64,000 bases of DNA from Alistipes sp. (GTDB taxonomy: Bacteria > Bacteroidota > Bacteroidia > Bacteroidales > Rikenellaceae), in the NCBI GenBank assembly GCA_017558115.1, contig JAFYWG010000061.1, positions 1 through 64,000 of the forward strand. Reading direction: 5' to 3'. A program made the position numbers and the translations under genes. The notes beneath the pieces were generated by a model, which was given only the letters and a program-made list of their open reading frames with translations, was not told the DNA's origin and did no database searches. Shown here piece by piece: positions 8,729 to 19,206 of the stretch. Within the stretch, counting starts at the first letter, position 1; every line of letters begins with the position of its first letter.

Positions 8729-10771
8729 CTATCCTATCATAGCACCAGACATAGTCTTATCCTCGGGCTGAACAAGCACAAGACGACCAAGTGCATCCTC
8801 CGCCATGAGGATCATACCGCGCGACTCGATACCCTTAATCTCGCGGGGTGCGAGGTTAGCAAGCACAAGCACCTGACGACCTACGAGCTGCTCGGGGGTG
8901 TAGTACTCCGCGATGCCCGATACGATGGTGCGCTTGTCGATACCTGTGTCGATGGTGAGCTTAAGGAGTTTCTTTGTCTTTGCCACCTTCTCTGCCTCGA
9001 GGATTGTAGAGACGCGAATATCCATCTTCTGGAAGTCGTCGAATGTCACCTCCGCCTTCTGCTCTGTGACGTTCTGTGCCGCCTCTGCTGCGAGCTTCGC
9101 CTTGCGCGATGCCTCGAGCTTGTCGAGCTGTGCCTGAATTACGTCATCCTCAATCTTCTCGAAGAGAAGCTCTGCCTCACCAATAGTGTGACCTGCTGCG
9201 AGGAGCTCCATAGAGCCAAGCTGCTCCCAGCCGAACTTATCCACAGCGAGCATCTTGAGCATCTTCTCTGCCGAGAATGGCATGAATGGCTCGATGGCGA
9301 TGGCTGTGTTTGCAGTAATCTGGAGCGCGATGTTGAGGATAGTCTTCACACGCTCGGGATCTGTCTTAACCACCTTCCAGGGCTCTGTGTCGGCAAGATA
9401 CTTGTTACCGATACGCGAGTATGCCATAGCATCCTTCAACGCCTCACGGAAGTGGTAGTGCTCGATATTACGCTCCAACGACGCCTTTATCTTCTGCAAC
9501 TCCTCGATTGTAGCCTCGTCATACTCTGTAAGTGTGCCACGCTCGGGAATAACGCCATCGTAATACTTCTTTGTAAGCACCAAAGCACGGTTCACGAAGT
9601 TACCGAGCACTGCAACAAGCTCTGAGTTGTTGCGCGCCTGGAAATCCTTCCATGTAAAGTCGTTATCCTTAGTCTCGGGGGCATTTGCGCACAATACGTA
9701 GCGCAATACATCCTCCTTGCCAGGGAACTCATCCAGGTACTCATGGAGCCATACCGCCCAGTTCTGCGATGTAGATATCTTGTCGCCCTCAAGGTTCAAG
9801 AACTCGTTAGCAGGAACATTCTCTGGGAGAATGTAGTCGCCATGCGCCTTGAGCATTGAGGGGAATACGATGCAGTGGAATACGATGTTATCCTTACCGA
9901 TGAAGTGTACCATCTTTGTATCCTCGCTCTTCCAGTACTTCTCCCAGTCGGGTGTTAGATCCTTAGTTGCCGAGATGTAGCCGATAGGTGCGTCAAACCA
10001 TACGTAGAGCACCTTGCCGTCTGCACCCTCCACGGGCACGGGGATACCCCAATCGAGGTCACGGCTCACAGCACGTGGCTGGAGGCCGAGGTCGAGCCAG
10101 CTCTTACACTGACCATATACGTTAGACTTCCACTCCTTGTGACCCTCCAATATCCACTCACGGAGGAAGCCCTCATACTTATCCAAAGGCAAGTACCAGT
10201 GCTTTGTCTCGCGCTTCACGGGCACAGCACCCGATACGGCACTCTTGGGGTTGATCAACTCGTCGGGAGAGAGCGTAGAGCCACACTTCTCACACTGGTC
10301 GCCGTAGGCCTTCTCGTTCTGGCAACGTGGACAAGTACCCACGATGTAGCGGTCTGCGAGGAATGTCTTAGCCTCCTCGTCGTAGAACTGCTCCGATGTC
10401 TGCTCGATGAACTTACCCTCGTCGTATAGCTTACGGAAGAACTCCGACGCTGTTACGCGGTGTGTGGGTGAAGATGTACGTGAGTAGATGTCGAAAGACA
10501 TGCCGAGGCGGCGGAACGACTTCTCAATAATCTCGTGGTAGCGATCCACAACCTGCTGGGGTGTGATACCCTCCTTCTTAGCCTTGATTGTGATGGGCAC
10601 ACCGTGCTCATCGCTACCACATACTGAGATTACGTCGTGACCCTTCAGGCGAAGGTAACGTGTATAGATATCCGAGGGCACATATACACCTGCCAAGTGG
10701 CCGATATGTACGGGGCCATTGGCATATGGAAGTGCCGAGGTAATAAGATAACGCTTGTACTCTTTGCTCAT
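8729..10771 (-). CDS. metG: Methionine--tRNA ligase with C-terminal tRNA-binding domain
   Basis: The 680-residue cytoplasmic class I synthetase charges tRNA-Met. The HIGH motif is HIGHLAG at residues 22-28. The zinc knuckle is [18 protein letters not shown] (about 145-162). The KMSKS-type loop appears as KISTS (about 333-337). The C-terminal 100 residues ([20 protein letters not shown] onward) form a Trbp111-like OB fold that promotes dimerisation and tRNA binding. It is transcribed alone or with ilvE. A TACCTTTG element lies upstream at 10858-10865. Confidence 0.97.
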   Translation of the reverse strand: MSKEYKRYLITSALPYANGPVHIGHLAGVYVPSDIYTRYLRLKGHDVISVCGSDEHGVPITIKAKKEGITPQQVVDRYHEIIEKSFRRLGMSFDIYSRTSSPTHRVTASEFFRKLYDEGKFIEQTSEQFYDEEAKTFLADRYIVGTCPRCQNEKAYGDQCEKCGSTLSPDELINPKSAVSGAVPVKRETKHWYLPLDKYEGFLREWILEGHKEWKSNVYGQCKSWLDLGLQPRAVSRDLDWGIPVPVEGADGKVLYVWFDAPIGYISATKDLTPDWEKYWKSEDTKMVHFIGKDNIVFHCIVFPSMLKAHGDYILPENVPANEFLNLEGDKISTSQNWAVWLHEYLDEFPGKEDVLRYVLCANAPETKDNDFTWKDFQARNNSELVAVLGNFVNRALVLTKKYYDGVIPERGTLTEYDEATIEELQKIKASLERNIEHYHFREALKDAMAYSRIGNKYLADTEPWKVVKTDPERVKTILNIALQITANTAIAIEPFMPFSAEKMLKMLAVDKFGWEQLGSMELLAAGHTIGEAELLFEKIEDDVIQAQLDKLEASRKAKLAAEAAQNVTEQKAEVTFDDFQKMDIRVSTILEAEKVAKTKKLLKLTIDTGIDKRTIVSGIAEYYTPEQLVGRQVLVLANLAPREIKGIESRGMILMAEDALGRLVLVQPEDKTMSGAMIG

Positions 10772-10857
10772 ATAATATCTTATGTTTCTTTACTCTAAAC
10801 TGCTGATGCTTGGGGTGTAAGCACACTCTATGCTACGCACCAGCGCATAATATGAAG

Positions 10858-10865
10858 CAAAGGTA
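10858..10865 (-). promoter_or_regulatory. -7 promoter element of metG
   Basis: TACCTTTG on the minus strand, 87 bases before the metG ATG. No clear -33 TTTG is seen. Confidence 0.45.
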
Positions 10866-10921
10866 ATAAAAATAATGTAACGATAGCCTCTTTTTCGCCA
10901 GTTTTTTACTACGATTTTTGC

Positions 10922-12022
10922 CTACTCTGCATCTTTTGCGCGGCTCACTATGTCAACCACAAGCAACTCGCTGTGTGTGCCTATGCGGAAGGGAGGACCC
11001 CAGAGCGAGAGACCTGTCATCACGTAGGCATGCGTATCGCCCCATTTGCGGTAGCCATGGCTCTGCTCAAAGAGGTGGTCGGTGACGAGATTAAAGGGGA
11101 AGACCTGCCCACGGTGTGTGTGGCCCGAGAGGTGGAGGTCAACGCTACTTTTCTGGCTTTCTGCAATGGCATTTGGCTGATGGTCGAGCACTATTTTGAA
11201 GCTGCTACTATCACTGGCTCTAAGCAACGAATCGAGCTTGGCACGACGCAGGTTCTGCCTATCATCTCGGCATACTATCTCCACTCCATTTATGGGACTT
11301 ACAACACTATCCGAAAGTAACCGTACAGGCGTAGTTTTTAGGTAGTTGAGACACTCATCAATGCCACTTATATACTCATGGTTTCCTGCAGCCATGTAGA
11401 TGCCATAGCGAGCCTCAACGCGCTCAAATTCTCGGCACATGTCAGCTCGCTTTACGGGCAAAATAGAATTGTCTATAAGGTCGCCCACGATAACTACAAC
11501 ATCAGGATTTTCGCCATTTATGATATCGACATAGCGTGCCAAATCTGCGCGCGTTGTGCCATTGCCGAGGTGTACATCGCTCACCGCAACAAGGCGCAGA
11601 CCTCCTCCCTCAATAGGCTTATCGGTCTCTATCGTTATATGCTCCACATGCGGCGTGCGATAGTTGATATACCCCGCGACAAGCACCGCGAGCGTAAGGC
11701 CTAAAGCATACCACACCCCATGCTGGAACGAGGGCCATAACCAGTGCGCCAAATCGGCCATAGCGAGCGCCACAGCCATATAGAGCGTGAACAAGAGCCA
11801 CGACGTACCTACAACATGGAGCGTGCGGTGAAGAAACTCCGGTAACGCCACATTGCGTAGAGCAAACGATATAAACATGCCGCACGCAGCGAGCCAGTAG
11901 AGCACCCCAAAGGCAACACGCAGCCACAATGGCATAAGGCTCATAGCCTGTAAGAGCCTAATAAAGATATAAAAATTGGCGCCCAAGTAGAGTGCCAATG
12001 TTCCTAATAACATGAGTATCAT
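10922..12022 (-). CDS. Membrane metallophosphoesterase (YkuE-like)
   Basis: A 366-residue protein with about four hydrophobic helices in the first 115 residues, followed by a calcineurin-like phosphoesterase domain. Metal-binding motifs appear in order: SDVHLGNG, VGDLID, AGNHEY and SGHTHRGQ. The active site would lie on one side of the inner membrane. The substrate is not known; relatives act on lipid-linked phosphoesters such as UDP-diacylglucosamine or cyclic nucleotides, and I cannot choose between them. It is the last gene of a tight operon, 11 bases after cca. Confidence 0.88.
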   Translation of the reverse strand: MILMLLGTLALYLGANFYIFIRLLQAMSLMPLWLRVAFGVLYWLAACGMFISFALRNVALPEFLHRTLHVVGTSWLLFTLYMAVALAMADLAHWLWPSFQHGVWYALGLTLAVLVAGYINYRTPHVEHITIETDKPIEGGGLRLVAVSDVHLGNGTTRADLARYVDIINGENPDVVVIVGDLIDNSILPVKRADMCREFERVEARYGIYMAAGNHEYISGIDECLNYLKTTPVRLLSDSVVSPINGVEIVCRDDRQNLRRAKLDSLLRASDSSSFKIVLDHQPNAIAESQKSSVDLHLSGHTHRGQVFPFNLVTDHLFEQSHGYRKWGDTHAYVMTGLSLWGPPFRIGTHSELLVVDIVSRAKDAE

Positions 12023-12033
12023 ACGAATACTTA

Positions 12034-13431
12034 TTAAGGCTTAACAATACCACGACGCTCAGCTTCCTCCTCCATTAGTTTGTAGGCAGCATCGTAGTCG
12101 TTGGGGATGATGCCATCGAGGATAGCATTCTTTATAATCTCCTTAATCTCGCCCACAACGCTACATGGTGGCAGGTTGTAGGTCTTCATGATGATGTCGC
12201 CAGTGATGGGCGGCTGGAAGTTGCGCACTCTATCTCGCTCCTCGAGGTCGCGCATCTTCTGGCGTACAAGTTCGAAGTTCTTGAGGTACTGGCGCACCTT
12301 GCTATCTATGCCCGAGGTTATGTCTGCCTCACATAGAAGCATCAGGCTCTCCACATCGTCCCCAGCCTCAAAGAGCAAGCGGCGCACAGCAGAGTCTGTA
12401 ACCAAATCCTCCGAGAGCACAATAGGCCTCATGTGGAGAAATACCATCTTCTGCACGAAGCGCATAGGCTCGTTTAGTGGCAGGCGCAAGCGGCGGAAGA
12501 GCTGCGGTATCATCTTCGAGCCTACAGCCTCATGCTGGTGGAAGGTCCAACCCATGCGTGGGTCGTATGCCTTCGTCGCAGGCTTGCCAATATCATGCAA
12601 CAACGCTGCCCAGCGCAACCATAGGTCGTCGCTACGCTTGGCGAGATTGTCGAGCACCTTCATCGTGTGCTCGAAGTTATCCTTGTGGGCATGCTTACCT
12701 CTGCGCTCCACGCCCGACATGCGCTCGAGCTCTGGCAATACATACTTCAACAATCCCGATGTATGCATCAGCGTAAGGCCTATTGAGGGCACGGGCGAGG
12801 CAAGTATCTTATTGAGCTCCACAGCGATACGCTCCTTAGTGATGATGTTAATGCGCTCCGCCTGACGCGATATACCCTCGAAGGTCTCGTCGTCGATGTC
12901 GAAGCCCAACTGCGAGGCAAACCTCACAGCACGCATCATGCGCAAGGGGTCATCCGAGAAGGTCTTATCTGGCTCACATGGAGTGCGAATGATGCAATCC
13001 TCCAAGTCCTCCATGCCGCCAAAGGGGTCTACCAACTCGCCAAACCTATCACCATTTATACACCACGCCATGGCGTTGATGGTGAAGTCTCTACGACGCT
13101 GGTCATCCTCCAACGTGCCTGGCTCGACGATGGGGTTGCGCGACTCGCGGCGATAGCTCTCCTTGCGAGCACCCACGAACTCCACCTCAACATCTCTCCA
13201 GCGCACCATTGCTGTGCCATAGGTCTTGTAGACGGCAACCTTAGCACCGCCCAACTCCTTAGCCAACGCCTCGGCAACATCCACACCGCTACCTACCACC
13301 ACTACGTCGATATCCGACGATGGGCGGCGCAAATAGTAGTCGCGGACATATCCTCCCACGGCATAAGCCTCCAAGCCCATGCGGTCAACAATACGCGATA
13401 TCTGCTTGAATATAGGGTTACTCAGTGGCAT
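12034..13431 (-). CDS. cca: CCA tRNA nucleotidyltransferase / poly(A) polymerase family with HD domain
   Basis: The class II nucleotidyltransferase adds or repairs the 3'-CCA of tRNAs. The 465 residues hold the head domain GYVRDYYLRRPSSDIDVVVV (about 26-45) with DxD metal ligands, the RRDFTINAMAW motif, and an HD phosphohydrolase domain (LLHDIGKPATK, about 280-290). I start at 13431 because MPLSNPIFKQ is preceded by an AGGAGG sequence. The open frame continues upstream to 13623, but that part overlaps pdxJ in another frame and has no family similarity. It lies 13 bases after the pdxJ stop. Confidence 0.93.
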   Translation of the reverse strand: MPLSNPIFKQISRIVDRMGLEAYAVGGYVRDYYLRRPSSDIDVVVVGSGVDVAEALAKELGGAKVAVYKTYGTAMVRWRDVEVEFVGARKESYRRESRNPIVEPGTLEDDQRRRDFTINAMAWCINGDRFGELVDPFGGMEDLEDCIIRTPCEPDKTFSDDPLRMMRAVRFASQLGFDIDDETFEGISRQAERINIITKERIAVELNKILASPVPSIGLTLMHTSGLLKYVLPELERMSGVERRGKHAHKDNFEHTMKVLDNLAKRSDDLWLRWAALLHDIGKPATKAYDPRMGWTFHQHEAVGSKMIPQLFRRLRLPLNEPMRFVQKMVFLHMRPIVLSEDLVTDSAVRRLLFEAGDDVESLMLLCEADITSGIDSKVRQYLKNFELVRQKMRDLEERDRVRNFQPPITGDIIMKTYNLPPCSVVGEIKEIIKNAILDGIIPNDYDAAYKLMEEEAERRGIVKP

Positions 13432-13444
13432 ATATCCTCCTCGC

Positions 13445-14182
13445 TTACTCTCTCTCGCCACTCTTGGCACGACTGATGCAACGCTGATAGATGCCAACGG
13501 TATTCTCCAATCCCCAGTAGAGGGCATCACTGATGAGTGCATGACCGATAGACACCTCATCCACCCATGGAATGCGCTCGATGAAGTACTGTAAATTCTC
13601 GGTGTTGAGATCGTGGCCAGCATTCAGACCAAGACCCACGCGACGTGCCTCCTCGGCCGCTGCTACGTATGGCGCAATGGCCGCCTCACGATCTGCAGCA
13701 TAGCCCGCAGCATATGCCTCAGTGTAGAGCTCCACGCGATCGGCACCACACTCCTTAGCCGCTGTGACCATCTCGACTACAGGGTCAACAAAAATTGAGA
13801 CACGTATACCCTTGCGGTGGAAACGCTCGGTCATAGCTGTCAAGAACTCGCGATTGCGAATGGTATCCCAGCCTGCTGACGAGGTGATAGCATCCTCAGC
13901 ATCTGGCACGAGGGTCACCTGTGCGGGGCATACCTCCTCCACGAGCTCGCAGAAGCTCTCGATGGGGTTACCCTCGACGTTCAACTCCGTAGCGATATGC
14001 GCCTTCAGCTCGCGCACATCCGAGTAGCGGATATGGCGTGCATCTGGACGGGGGTGTACGGTGATGCCATCGGCACCGAAGCGCTCGATGTCGAGAGCAG
14101 CCTTCAACAAATTTGGCATATTGCCACCACGCGAATTACGCACAACGGCAATCTTATTGATATTTACGCTTAACTTTGTCAT
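13445..14182 (-). CDS. pdxJ: Pyridoxine 5'-phosphate synthase
   Basis: This TIM-barrel enzyme condenses 1-deoxyxylulose 5-phosphate with 3-amino-2-oxopropyl phosphate in the last ring-forming step of DXP-dependent vitamin B6 synthesis. The 245 residues are normal in length. Conserved features are [18 protein letters not shown] at the N-terminus, [13 protein letters not shown] (about 36-48) and [11 protein letters not shown] (about 187-197). The ATG at 14182 is preferred to a TTG three codons upstream. It heads the pdxJ-cca-phosphoesterase operon. No other B6 gene is in the window. Confidence 0.96.
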   Translation of the reverse strand: MTKLSVNINKIAVVRNSRGGNMPNLLKAALDIERFGADGITVHPRPDARHIRYSDVRELKAHIATELNVEGNPIESFCELVEEVCPAQVTLVPDAEDAITSSAGWDTIRNREFLTAMTERFHRKGIRVSIFVDPVVEMVTAAKECGADRVELYTEAYAAGYAADREAAIAPYVAAAEEARRVGLGLNAGHDLNTENLQYFIERIPWVDEVSIGHALISDALYWGLENTVGIYQRCISRAKSGERE

Positions 14183-14220
14183 ATTTTCCAATCTTTAACA
14201 AAAGAAATTGGGCTTCAAGT

Positions 14221-14251
14221 GTTGAAACCTCAAATCCATTTACTATCTTTG
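14221..14251 (+). promoter_or_regulatory. nadK promoter
   Basis: GTTG (14221-14224), 19 bases, TATCTTTG (14244-14251), then an ATG 36 bases later. It fits the Bacteroidetes pattern. The promoter overlaps the start of the extended open frame, which supports the internal ATG at 14288. Confidence 0.6.
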
Positions 14252-14287
14252 CGAAAGCAAAGTTACGATTTTTTTCATTTCCGAGCA

Positions 14288-15148
14288 ATGAACATTATAC
14301 TTTTTTCTCGTAAGCAGGTAAAACATCATCCCGAGCAGTTACGCACGATACTTCGCGAAATCGAGCGCTACGATATGGATTTTGTTGTTAATGAGGACCT
14401 TGCATCGGCCATAGAGAGTCTTACTGACATACGCATAGCCCCAGAACATATCTTTGGTGACAAGCCACGCGCAACGGGTGACGACGTGATGATTACCTAC
14501 GGCGGTGACGGCACTCTCCTCGAGGGTGTTGCGCTGCTTCCCGCCGAGAACATACCCGTCGTGGGCATCAACTGCGGACGCTTAGGCTACCTCACCGCCG
14601 ACGATGGCCAGGGCATCGAGGAGCTATTCGAGGCTATTGCCGAGCGCCGACTACGCTACGAGGAGCGACTAATGCTCACAACAGAGGGCATGCCCCAGGA
14701 GTGCTTCGCCCTCAACGAGATATGTATACACCGCTACGGCGCATCTATGATCTCGGTTGAGACGCTTATCAACGACAACTACGTGGCGACATACCATGGC
14801 GACGGCCTTGTGGTGGCAACACCCACAGGCTCAACAGCCTACTCACTAAGTGCTGGAGGCCCCATTGTCGACCCCCTATGCCGCTGCTTCGTGCTCTCGC
14901 CCATAGCACCCCACAACCTCACTATGCGCCCTGTCGTTATCCCCGACAGCAGCACGGTGACCCTGCGCATCAGTTCACGCGGTGGCGAGGCACAACTCTC
15001 GGCCGACAACCACACCTACACCCTCAATGATGGTGCCGAGGTGAAGGTGCGTTTGGCATCGAAGCGCGTGATTCTTGCAATGCCACACAATAATACGTTC
15101 TACGACACGTTGAGAGAAAAGATGATGTGGGGCGTCGATAGACGATAG
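14288..15148 (+). CDS. nadK: NAD kinase
   Basis: Phosphorylates NAD+ to NADP+ in the cytoplasm, setting the NADPH pool. The signature GGDGTLLEG lies at residues 72-80 and the second family motif is VATPTGSTAYSLSAGGP (about 182-198). The length of 286 residues is typical. The start at 14288 (MNIILFSRKQ) is chosen because the upstream in-frame extension contains the promoter. It is divergent from pdxJ and followed by a 147-base gap carrying the uppS promoter. Confidence 0.96.
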   Translation: MNIILFSRKQVKHHPEQLRTILREIERYDMDFVVNEDLASAIESLTDIRIAPEHIFGDKPRATGDDVMITYGGDGTLLEGVALLPAENIPVVGINCGRLGYLTADDGQGIEELFEAIAERRLRYEERLMLTTEGMPQECFALNEICIHRYGASMISVETLINDNYVATYHGDGLVVATPTGSTAYSLSAGGPIVDPLCRCFVLSPIAPHNLTMRPVVIPDSSTVTLRISSRGGEAQLSADNHTYTLNDGAEVKVRLASKRVILAMPHNNTFYDTLREKMMWGVDRR

Positions 15149-15253
15149 TTTTTTACACCCACACTCCCCACTTTCGCAACCGTGCAACATGCTGTATTAC
15201 TGCACATTATCACGTTATACGCGCTCGTGCGTGAAAAATATTGTGTATAATCT

Positions 15254-15286
15254 GTTGCGAATTGTGAATTTTATTGCTTAAATTTG
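15254..15286 (+). promoter_or_regulatory. uppS-bamA promoter with almost no leader
   Basis: GTTG (15254-15257), 21 bases, TAAATTTG (15279-15286). The uppS ATG starts at 15296, only nine bases after the -7 element, so the predicted mRNA has few or no bases before the start codon. Confidence 0.6.
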
Positions 15287-15295
15287 CAAGATATT

Positions 15296-16027
15296 ATGAG
15301 CGAAAATAGATCTATACCTAAGCATGTCGCCATCATCATGGATGGCAATGGTCGCTGGGCGACACAGCGTGGCTTGGAGCGTCAGGAGGGACACATCGCC
15401 GGAGCAAAGGCGGTGCGTGCCGCCATACGTGCTGCTGCCACAGCGGGCGTCGACTATGTCACTCTCTACACCTTCTCCACTGAAAACTGGGGTCGTCCCG
15501 AGGCAGAGATAAACGCCATCATGGAGCTCTTCTGCTACATGGTGCAGAGCCAGGTTGAGGAACTTATTAAGGAGGGTGTGCGAGTGAAGATCATGGGTGA
15601 GCGCTCACGTTTTCCCGAAAAGGTACTCTCACAGATAGACTACATCGAAGAGAGCACTGCAAAGGGGGAGACATTGACCCTCATCCTCGCCTTCAACTAC
15701 TCTTCGCGCCGCGAGATGGTATTCGCAGCACAAGCCATAGCACGCCGCGTGGCCGAGGGTCAGATCAAGGTTGAAGAGATTGACGAGGAGCTATTCTCGC
15801 GTTCGCTCATGACGGCAGGTGTTCCCGATCCCGACCTTATCATCCGCACAAGTGGCGAGTATCGTTTGAGCAACTTCCTTTTGTGGCAGGCATCATACGC
15901 GGAGTTATACTTCCCCGAGGTATTGTGGCCCGACTTCACAGAGGAGGATTTCAACCGCGCACTCGACATCTACGCTGGTCGTGAGCGCCGCTACGGTTTG
16001 GTCATTCAAGAGAAAGAAGAGAGATAA
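15296..16027 (+). CDS. uppS: Isoprenyl transferase (undecaprenyl diphosphate synthase)
   Basis: This cis-prenyltransferase builds C55 undecaprenyl diphosphate, the lipid carrier for peptidoglycan and surface glycans, at the inner face of the cytoplasmic membrane. The 243 residues hold the catalytic signature AIIMDGNGRWATQRG (residues 12-26, Asp16) and the C-terminal DLIIRTSGEYRLSNFLLWQ with substrate-binding Arg residues. I start at 15296 (MSENRSIPKH) rather than the in-frame TTG at 15284, which lies inside the promoter. bamA follows after 3 bases, so the two are one transcription unit. Confidence 0.97.
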   Translation: MSENRSIPKHVAIIMDGNGRWATQRGLERQEGHIAGAKAVRAAIRAAATAGVDYVTLYTFSTENWGRPEAEINAIMELFCYMVQSQVEELIKEGVRVKIMGERSRFPEKVLSQIDYIEESTAKGETLTLILAFNYSSRREMVFAAQAIARRVAEGQIKVEEIDEELFSRSLMTAGVPDPDLIIRTSGEYRLSNFLLWQASYAELYFPEVLWPDFTEEDFNRALDIYAGRERRYGLVIQEKEER

Positions 16028-16030
16028 TAG

Positions 16031-18589
16031 ATGAGACTATTCAGGATATTCACCATCGCCCTTGTGGCTATGTTCTCGACAGCATTTGTTGCCGAGGCAC
16101 AGCAGCATGACACGCAATATACGCTTGGCGATGACTCAAACATCGGGTTTACAGACTCGGTAGATTTCGACCTCAACGCCCCCATACTCACCGAGGGCGA
16201 CGGCAAGTTGTACCATATACGCAAGATCAACCTCCATGGCGTAAAGTACCTCAACCACGACATCCTTAAGTCGTCGGCGGGATTGCAGGAGGGTGACTCT
16301 GTATACTTGCCCAGCAAGTTCATATCGAATGCCATGGTGCGCCTATGGGCACCCCGCTACTTCTCCGACATCCAGATCGGTGCCAACATCGAGGGTGACT
16401 CTGTGGACCTGGAGGTATTCCTCAAGGAGCGCGCCCGCATCCTGAACTGGACAATCACGGGTGTATCGAAGTCTAAGTCGAAGGACTTGCAGGAGGAGGT
16501 GCTTAAGCTTCGCCGCAACACCGAGCTCTCGGACTATATCATCGACAAGAACGTGAAGCTCATCAAGGAGCACTACGCAGATAAGGGATTCCTAACATGT
16601 AGGGTCGACGTGCGCATCACCAACGACTCTATCTACGAGCAGTGCGTGAACGTAAACTTCGACATCGACCGTGGTCCCAAGGTGCGTGTTGGTGTAATCA
16701 ACTTCGAGGGTAACGACAACTTCGAAGATAAGCGCCTACGCCGCACATTCAAGAAGACACACCAGAAGAGCATCCTCTTCTTCCAGAACCGCAAGCTCAT
16801 CGAGGAGGACTATGAGGCCGACAAGGAGCTTCTTCTCGACTTCTACAACTCGCGAGGCTATCGTAATGCTACCATCCTCAGCGACTCTATCTACTACATC
16901 GACGACAAGACCCTCGGCGTAGACATCAAGGTGTCGGAGGGTAACAAATACTACATTCGCAACGTCAACTGGGTGGGCAACTCGGTATATACCACCGAGC
17001 AGCTCTCTGCGATGTTTGGCGTGCAGAGTGGCGACGTCTACGACAAGAAGTCTATGCACAAGCGCCTCGGCATCGGCAAGGAGATGAACCCCGAGGAGAT
17101 GTCTATTTCGTCGCTCTACAACAACAACGGCTACCTCATGTCGCAGATTGAGCCCGCAGAGATCGTCGTGGGCCCCGACTCTCTCGACATTGAGGTGCGC
17201 ATCTTCGAGGGTAAGCCCTTCACCGTAAACGAGGTGGGTATCACAGGTAACACACGCATCAACGACGAGGTCATCCGCCGCGAGCTATATGTGCGCCCTG
17301 GCGACCTCTACAACCGCGCCCTCCTTATGCAGACCATGCGTACTCTCATGGGCATGGGTCACTTCGACGAGCAGGCCATTATCCCCGATGTGCAGCCCGT
17401 GAGCGACGAGCTTGTAAATGTCAACTGGCCACTCCAGGAGAAGGCATCAGACCAGTTCAACATTGCTGGTGGTTGGGGCTCGGGCACCTTTGTGGGTAGC
17501 GTGGGTATCACCCTCAACAACCTCTCTATTCGCAACTTCTTCAAGAAGGGAGCATGGCGCCCCTACCCCTCGGGGCAGAACCAGCGCCTCTCTATCTCTG
17601 GTCAGACCAATGGTACATACTATAAGGCGCTATCGTTGAGTTTCACCGACCCATGGTTGGGTGGTCGCAGACCAAACTCATTCACCATCTCGGGATATAT
17701 CTCAGAGCAGAACAACGCCTACTACGTATGGCAGACAGCCTCGATGTACTACCGCTCTATGGGTCTCGCCATAGGTCTCGGTAAGCGTATGCAGTGGCCC
17801 GATCCATACTTCACCTTCTATGGTGAGTTGGGCTACCAACACTACGGCCTTAAGGGCTGGTCGAGCTTCATCATGAGCGATGGTGTATCTAACACCCTAT
17901 CGCTAAAGCTCGTCATCCAGCGCTCATCTGTCGACTCACCCTTCTACGCACGCTCAGGTTCTGAGTTCATGGCATCGGTGCAGGCGACACCCCCATACTC
18001 ACTCTGGGATGGCAAGGACTACGCCGACCCCAATATGTCGGATCAGGATCGCTACCGCTGGATCGAGTTCCACAAGTGGTTGCTCAAGGCGCGTTGGTAC
18101 TTCCCGCTCACACACAACCAGAACCTCGTGCTGATGCTCGGCGCAGAGATGGGATTCTTGGGTAGCTATAATAAGAATAAGGTGTCACCCTTCGAGCGTT
18201 TCGAGATTGGTGGTGATGGTATGACTGGCTACAATATCTACGGTGTCGACATCATCGCATTGCGTGGTTACGAGGATGGCGCGCTCGACCCATCTAACTA
18301 CTACTCTGTGGCATATAACAAGTACACCATGGAGTTGCGCTACCCCGTCATCATGAAGCCACAGTCGTCTATCTACGTTCTCGGCTTCTTGGAGGGTGGT
18401 AACGGCTTCAACTCATGGAAGGAGTTCTCGCCATTTAAGATTAAGCGCTCGGCAGGTGTCGGCGTACGCCTCTACTTGCCTATCGTGGGTATGCTCGGCA
18501 TCGACTGGGGTTGGGGCTTCGACCCAGCATATGGCAAGACAACACGCAGTGGCTCGCAGTTCCACTTCGTCATGGGTCAGCAATTCTAA
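16031..18589 (+). CDS. bamA: Outer membrane protein assembly factor BamA
   Basis: Omp85-family barrel that folds beta-barrel proteins into the outer membrane. The 852 residues comprise a signal peptide (about 1-24, ending VAEA), a run of POTRA repeats (about 55-470; for example KIRKINLHGVKYLNHDILKS-type starts and VGVINFEGNDNFEDKRLRR), and a C-terminal 16-strand barrel ending in HFVMGQQF with the terminal aromatic expected of outer-membrane proteins. It is cotranscribed with uppS and followed by two Skp/OmpH periplasmic chaperones, the classic arrangement for outer membrane biogenesis. Confidence 0.96.
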   Translation: MRLFRIFTIALVAMFSTAFVAEAQQHDTQYTLGDDSNIGFTDSVDFDLNAPILTEGDGKLYHIRKINLHGVKYLNHDILKSSAGLQEGDSVYLPSKFISNAMVRLWAPRYFSDIQIGANIEGDSVDLEVFLKERARILNWTITGVSKSKSKDLQEEVLKLRRNTELSDYIIDKNVKLIKEHYADKGFLTCRVDVRITNDSIYEQCVNVNFDIDRGPKVRVGVINFEGNDNFEDKRLRRTFKKTHQKSILFFQNRKLIEEDYEADKELLLDFYNSRGYRNATILSDSIYYIDDKTLGVDIKVSEGNKYYIRNVNWVGNSVYTTEQLSAMFGVQSGDVYDKKSMHKRLGIGKEMNPEEMSISSLYNNNGYLMSQIEPAEIVVGPDSLDIEVRIFEGKPFTVNEVGITGNTRINDEVIRRELYVRPGDLYNRALLMQTMRTLMGMGHFDEQAIIPDVQPVSDELVNVNWPLQEKASDQFNIAGGWGSGTFVGSVGITLNNLSIRNFFKKGAWRPYPSGQNQRLSISGQTNGTYYKALSLSFTDPWLGGRRPNSFTISGYISEQNNAYYVWQTASMYYRSMGLAIGLGKRMQWPDPYFTFYGELGYQHYGLKGWSSFIMSDGVSNTLSLKLVIQRSSVDSPFYARSGSEFMASVQATPPYSLWDGKDYADPNMSDQDRYRWIEFHKWLLKARWYFPLTHNQNLVLMLGAEMGFLGSYNKNKVSPFERFEIGGDGMTGYNIYGVDIIALRGYEDGALDPSNYYSVAYNKYTMELRYPVIMKPQSSIYVLGFLEGGNGFNSWKEFSPFKIKRSAGVGVRLYLPIVGMLGIDWGWGFDPAYGKTTRSGSQFHFVMGQQF

Positions 18590-18622
18590 CCTCGCATGGC
18601 AATATTTTTGAGATTATTTCAT

Positions 18623-18630
18623 TATATTTG
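18623..18630 (+). promoter_or_regulatory. -7 promoter element of the skp pair
   Basis: TATATTTG, 26 bases before the first OmpH-family ATG, in the 66-base gap after bamA. The -33 element is poor, so the chaperones may also be read from the uppS-bamA transcript. Confidence 0.4.
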
Positions 18631-18655
18631 TAGATAAACCTTAAAACTATAGAGT

Positions 18656-19165
18656 ATGAAAAAGATGATTATCGCGCTTGTGGCTATGGTGATGACCGCC
18701 AGCATAGCATCGGCACAAAACTATATGGTCATCGATAGCGAGAAGGTGTTTAAGTCTGTCGAGGCATACAACGACGCCTTGGAGCAGATCGAGAAGCTCG
18801 CTACGGAGTATCAGGCCGCTGTAGACAATAAGTTCGCAGAGGTGGAGAGCCTCTACAACACCTACATGCAGCAGCGTGCATCGCTCTCGCAGAACTCGCA
18901 GCAGCAGTACGAGCAGCTCATCCTACAGAAGGAGGCTGAGGCCACAGAGTACCAGGAGTCGCTCTTCGGCACCGACGGCACACTCATGAAGAAGCGCTTG
19001 GAGCTTATACAGCCCATCCAGGAGCGTGTGTTTGACACCATTGAGAGCTTCTCGAAGCAGTATGGCTACGACCTTGTAATCGACATTGCGGCAAACCCCA
19101 CAGTCCTCTACTACTCTACAAAGGTGGACTTCACAGACCGCATCATCGAGGCATTGAAGAAGTAA
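18656..19165 (+). CDS. OmpH/Skp family periplasmic chaperone, copy 1
   Basis: A 169-residue exported protein. The signal peptide MKKMIIALVAMVMTASIASA is followed by YMVIDSEKVFKSVEAYNDAL, typical of the short Skp beta-strand that starts the trimer body. A long charged coiled-coil arm (about 40-125) forms the tentacles that hold unfolded outer-membrane proteins. Family knowledge places it as a trimeric holdase feeding BamA, and the position directly after bamA supports this. It is one of two unequal tandem paralogues. Confidence 0.9.
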   Translation: MKKMIIALVAMVMTASIASAQNYMVIDSEKVFKSVEAYNDALEQIEKLATEYQAAVDNKFAEVESLYNTYMQQRASLSQNSQQQYEQLILQKEAEATEYQESLFGTDGTLMKKRLELIQPIQERVFDTIESFSKQYGYDLVIDIAANPTVLYYSTKVDFTDRIIEALKK

Positions 19166-19206
19166 CCCGAACACGGAAGAATATTTAAACGTAAATAATT
19201 TTAGAG

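Noticed and set aside
13432..13623. N-terminal extension of the CCA-adding enzyme
   Set aside because: Overlaps pdxJ in another frame, has no family similarity, and a good ribosome site precedes the internal ATG at 13431.
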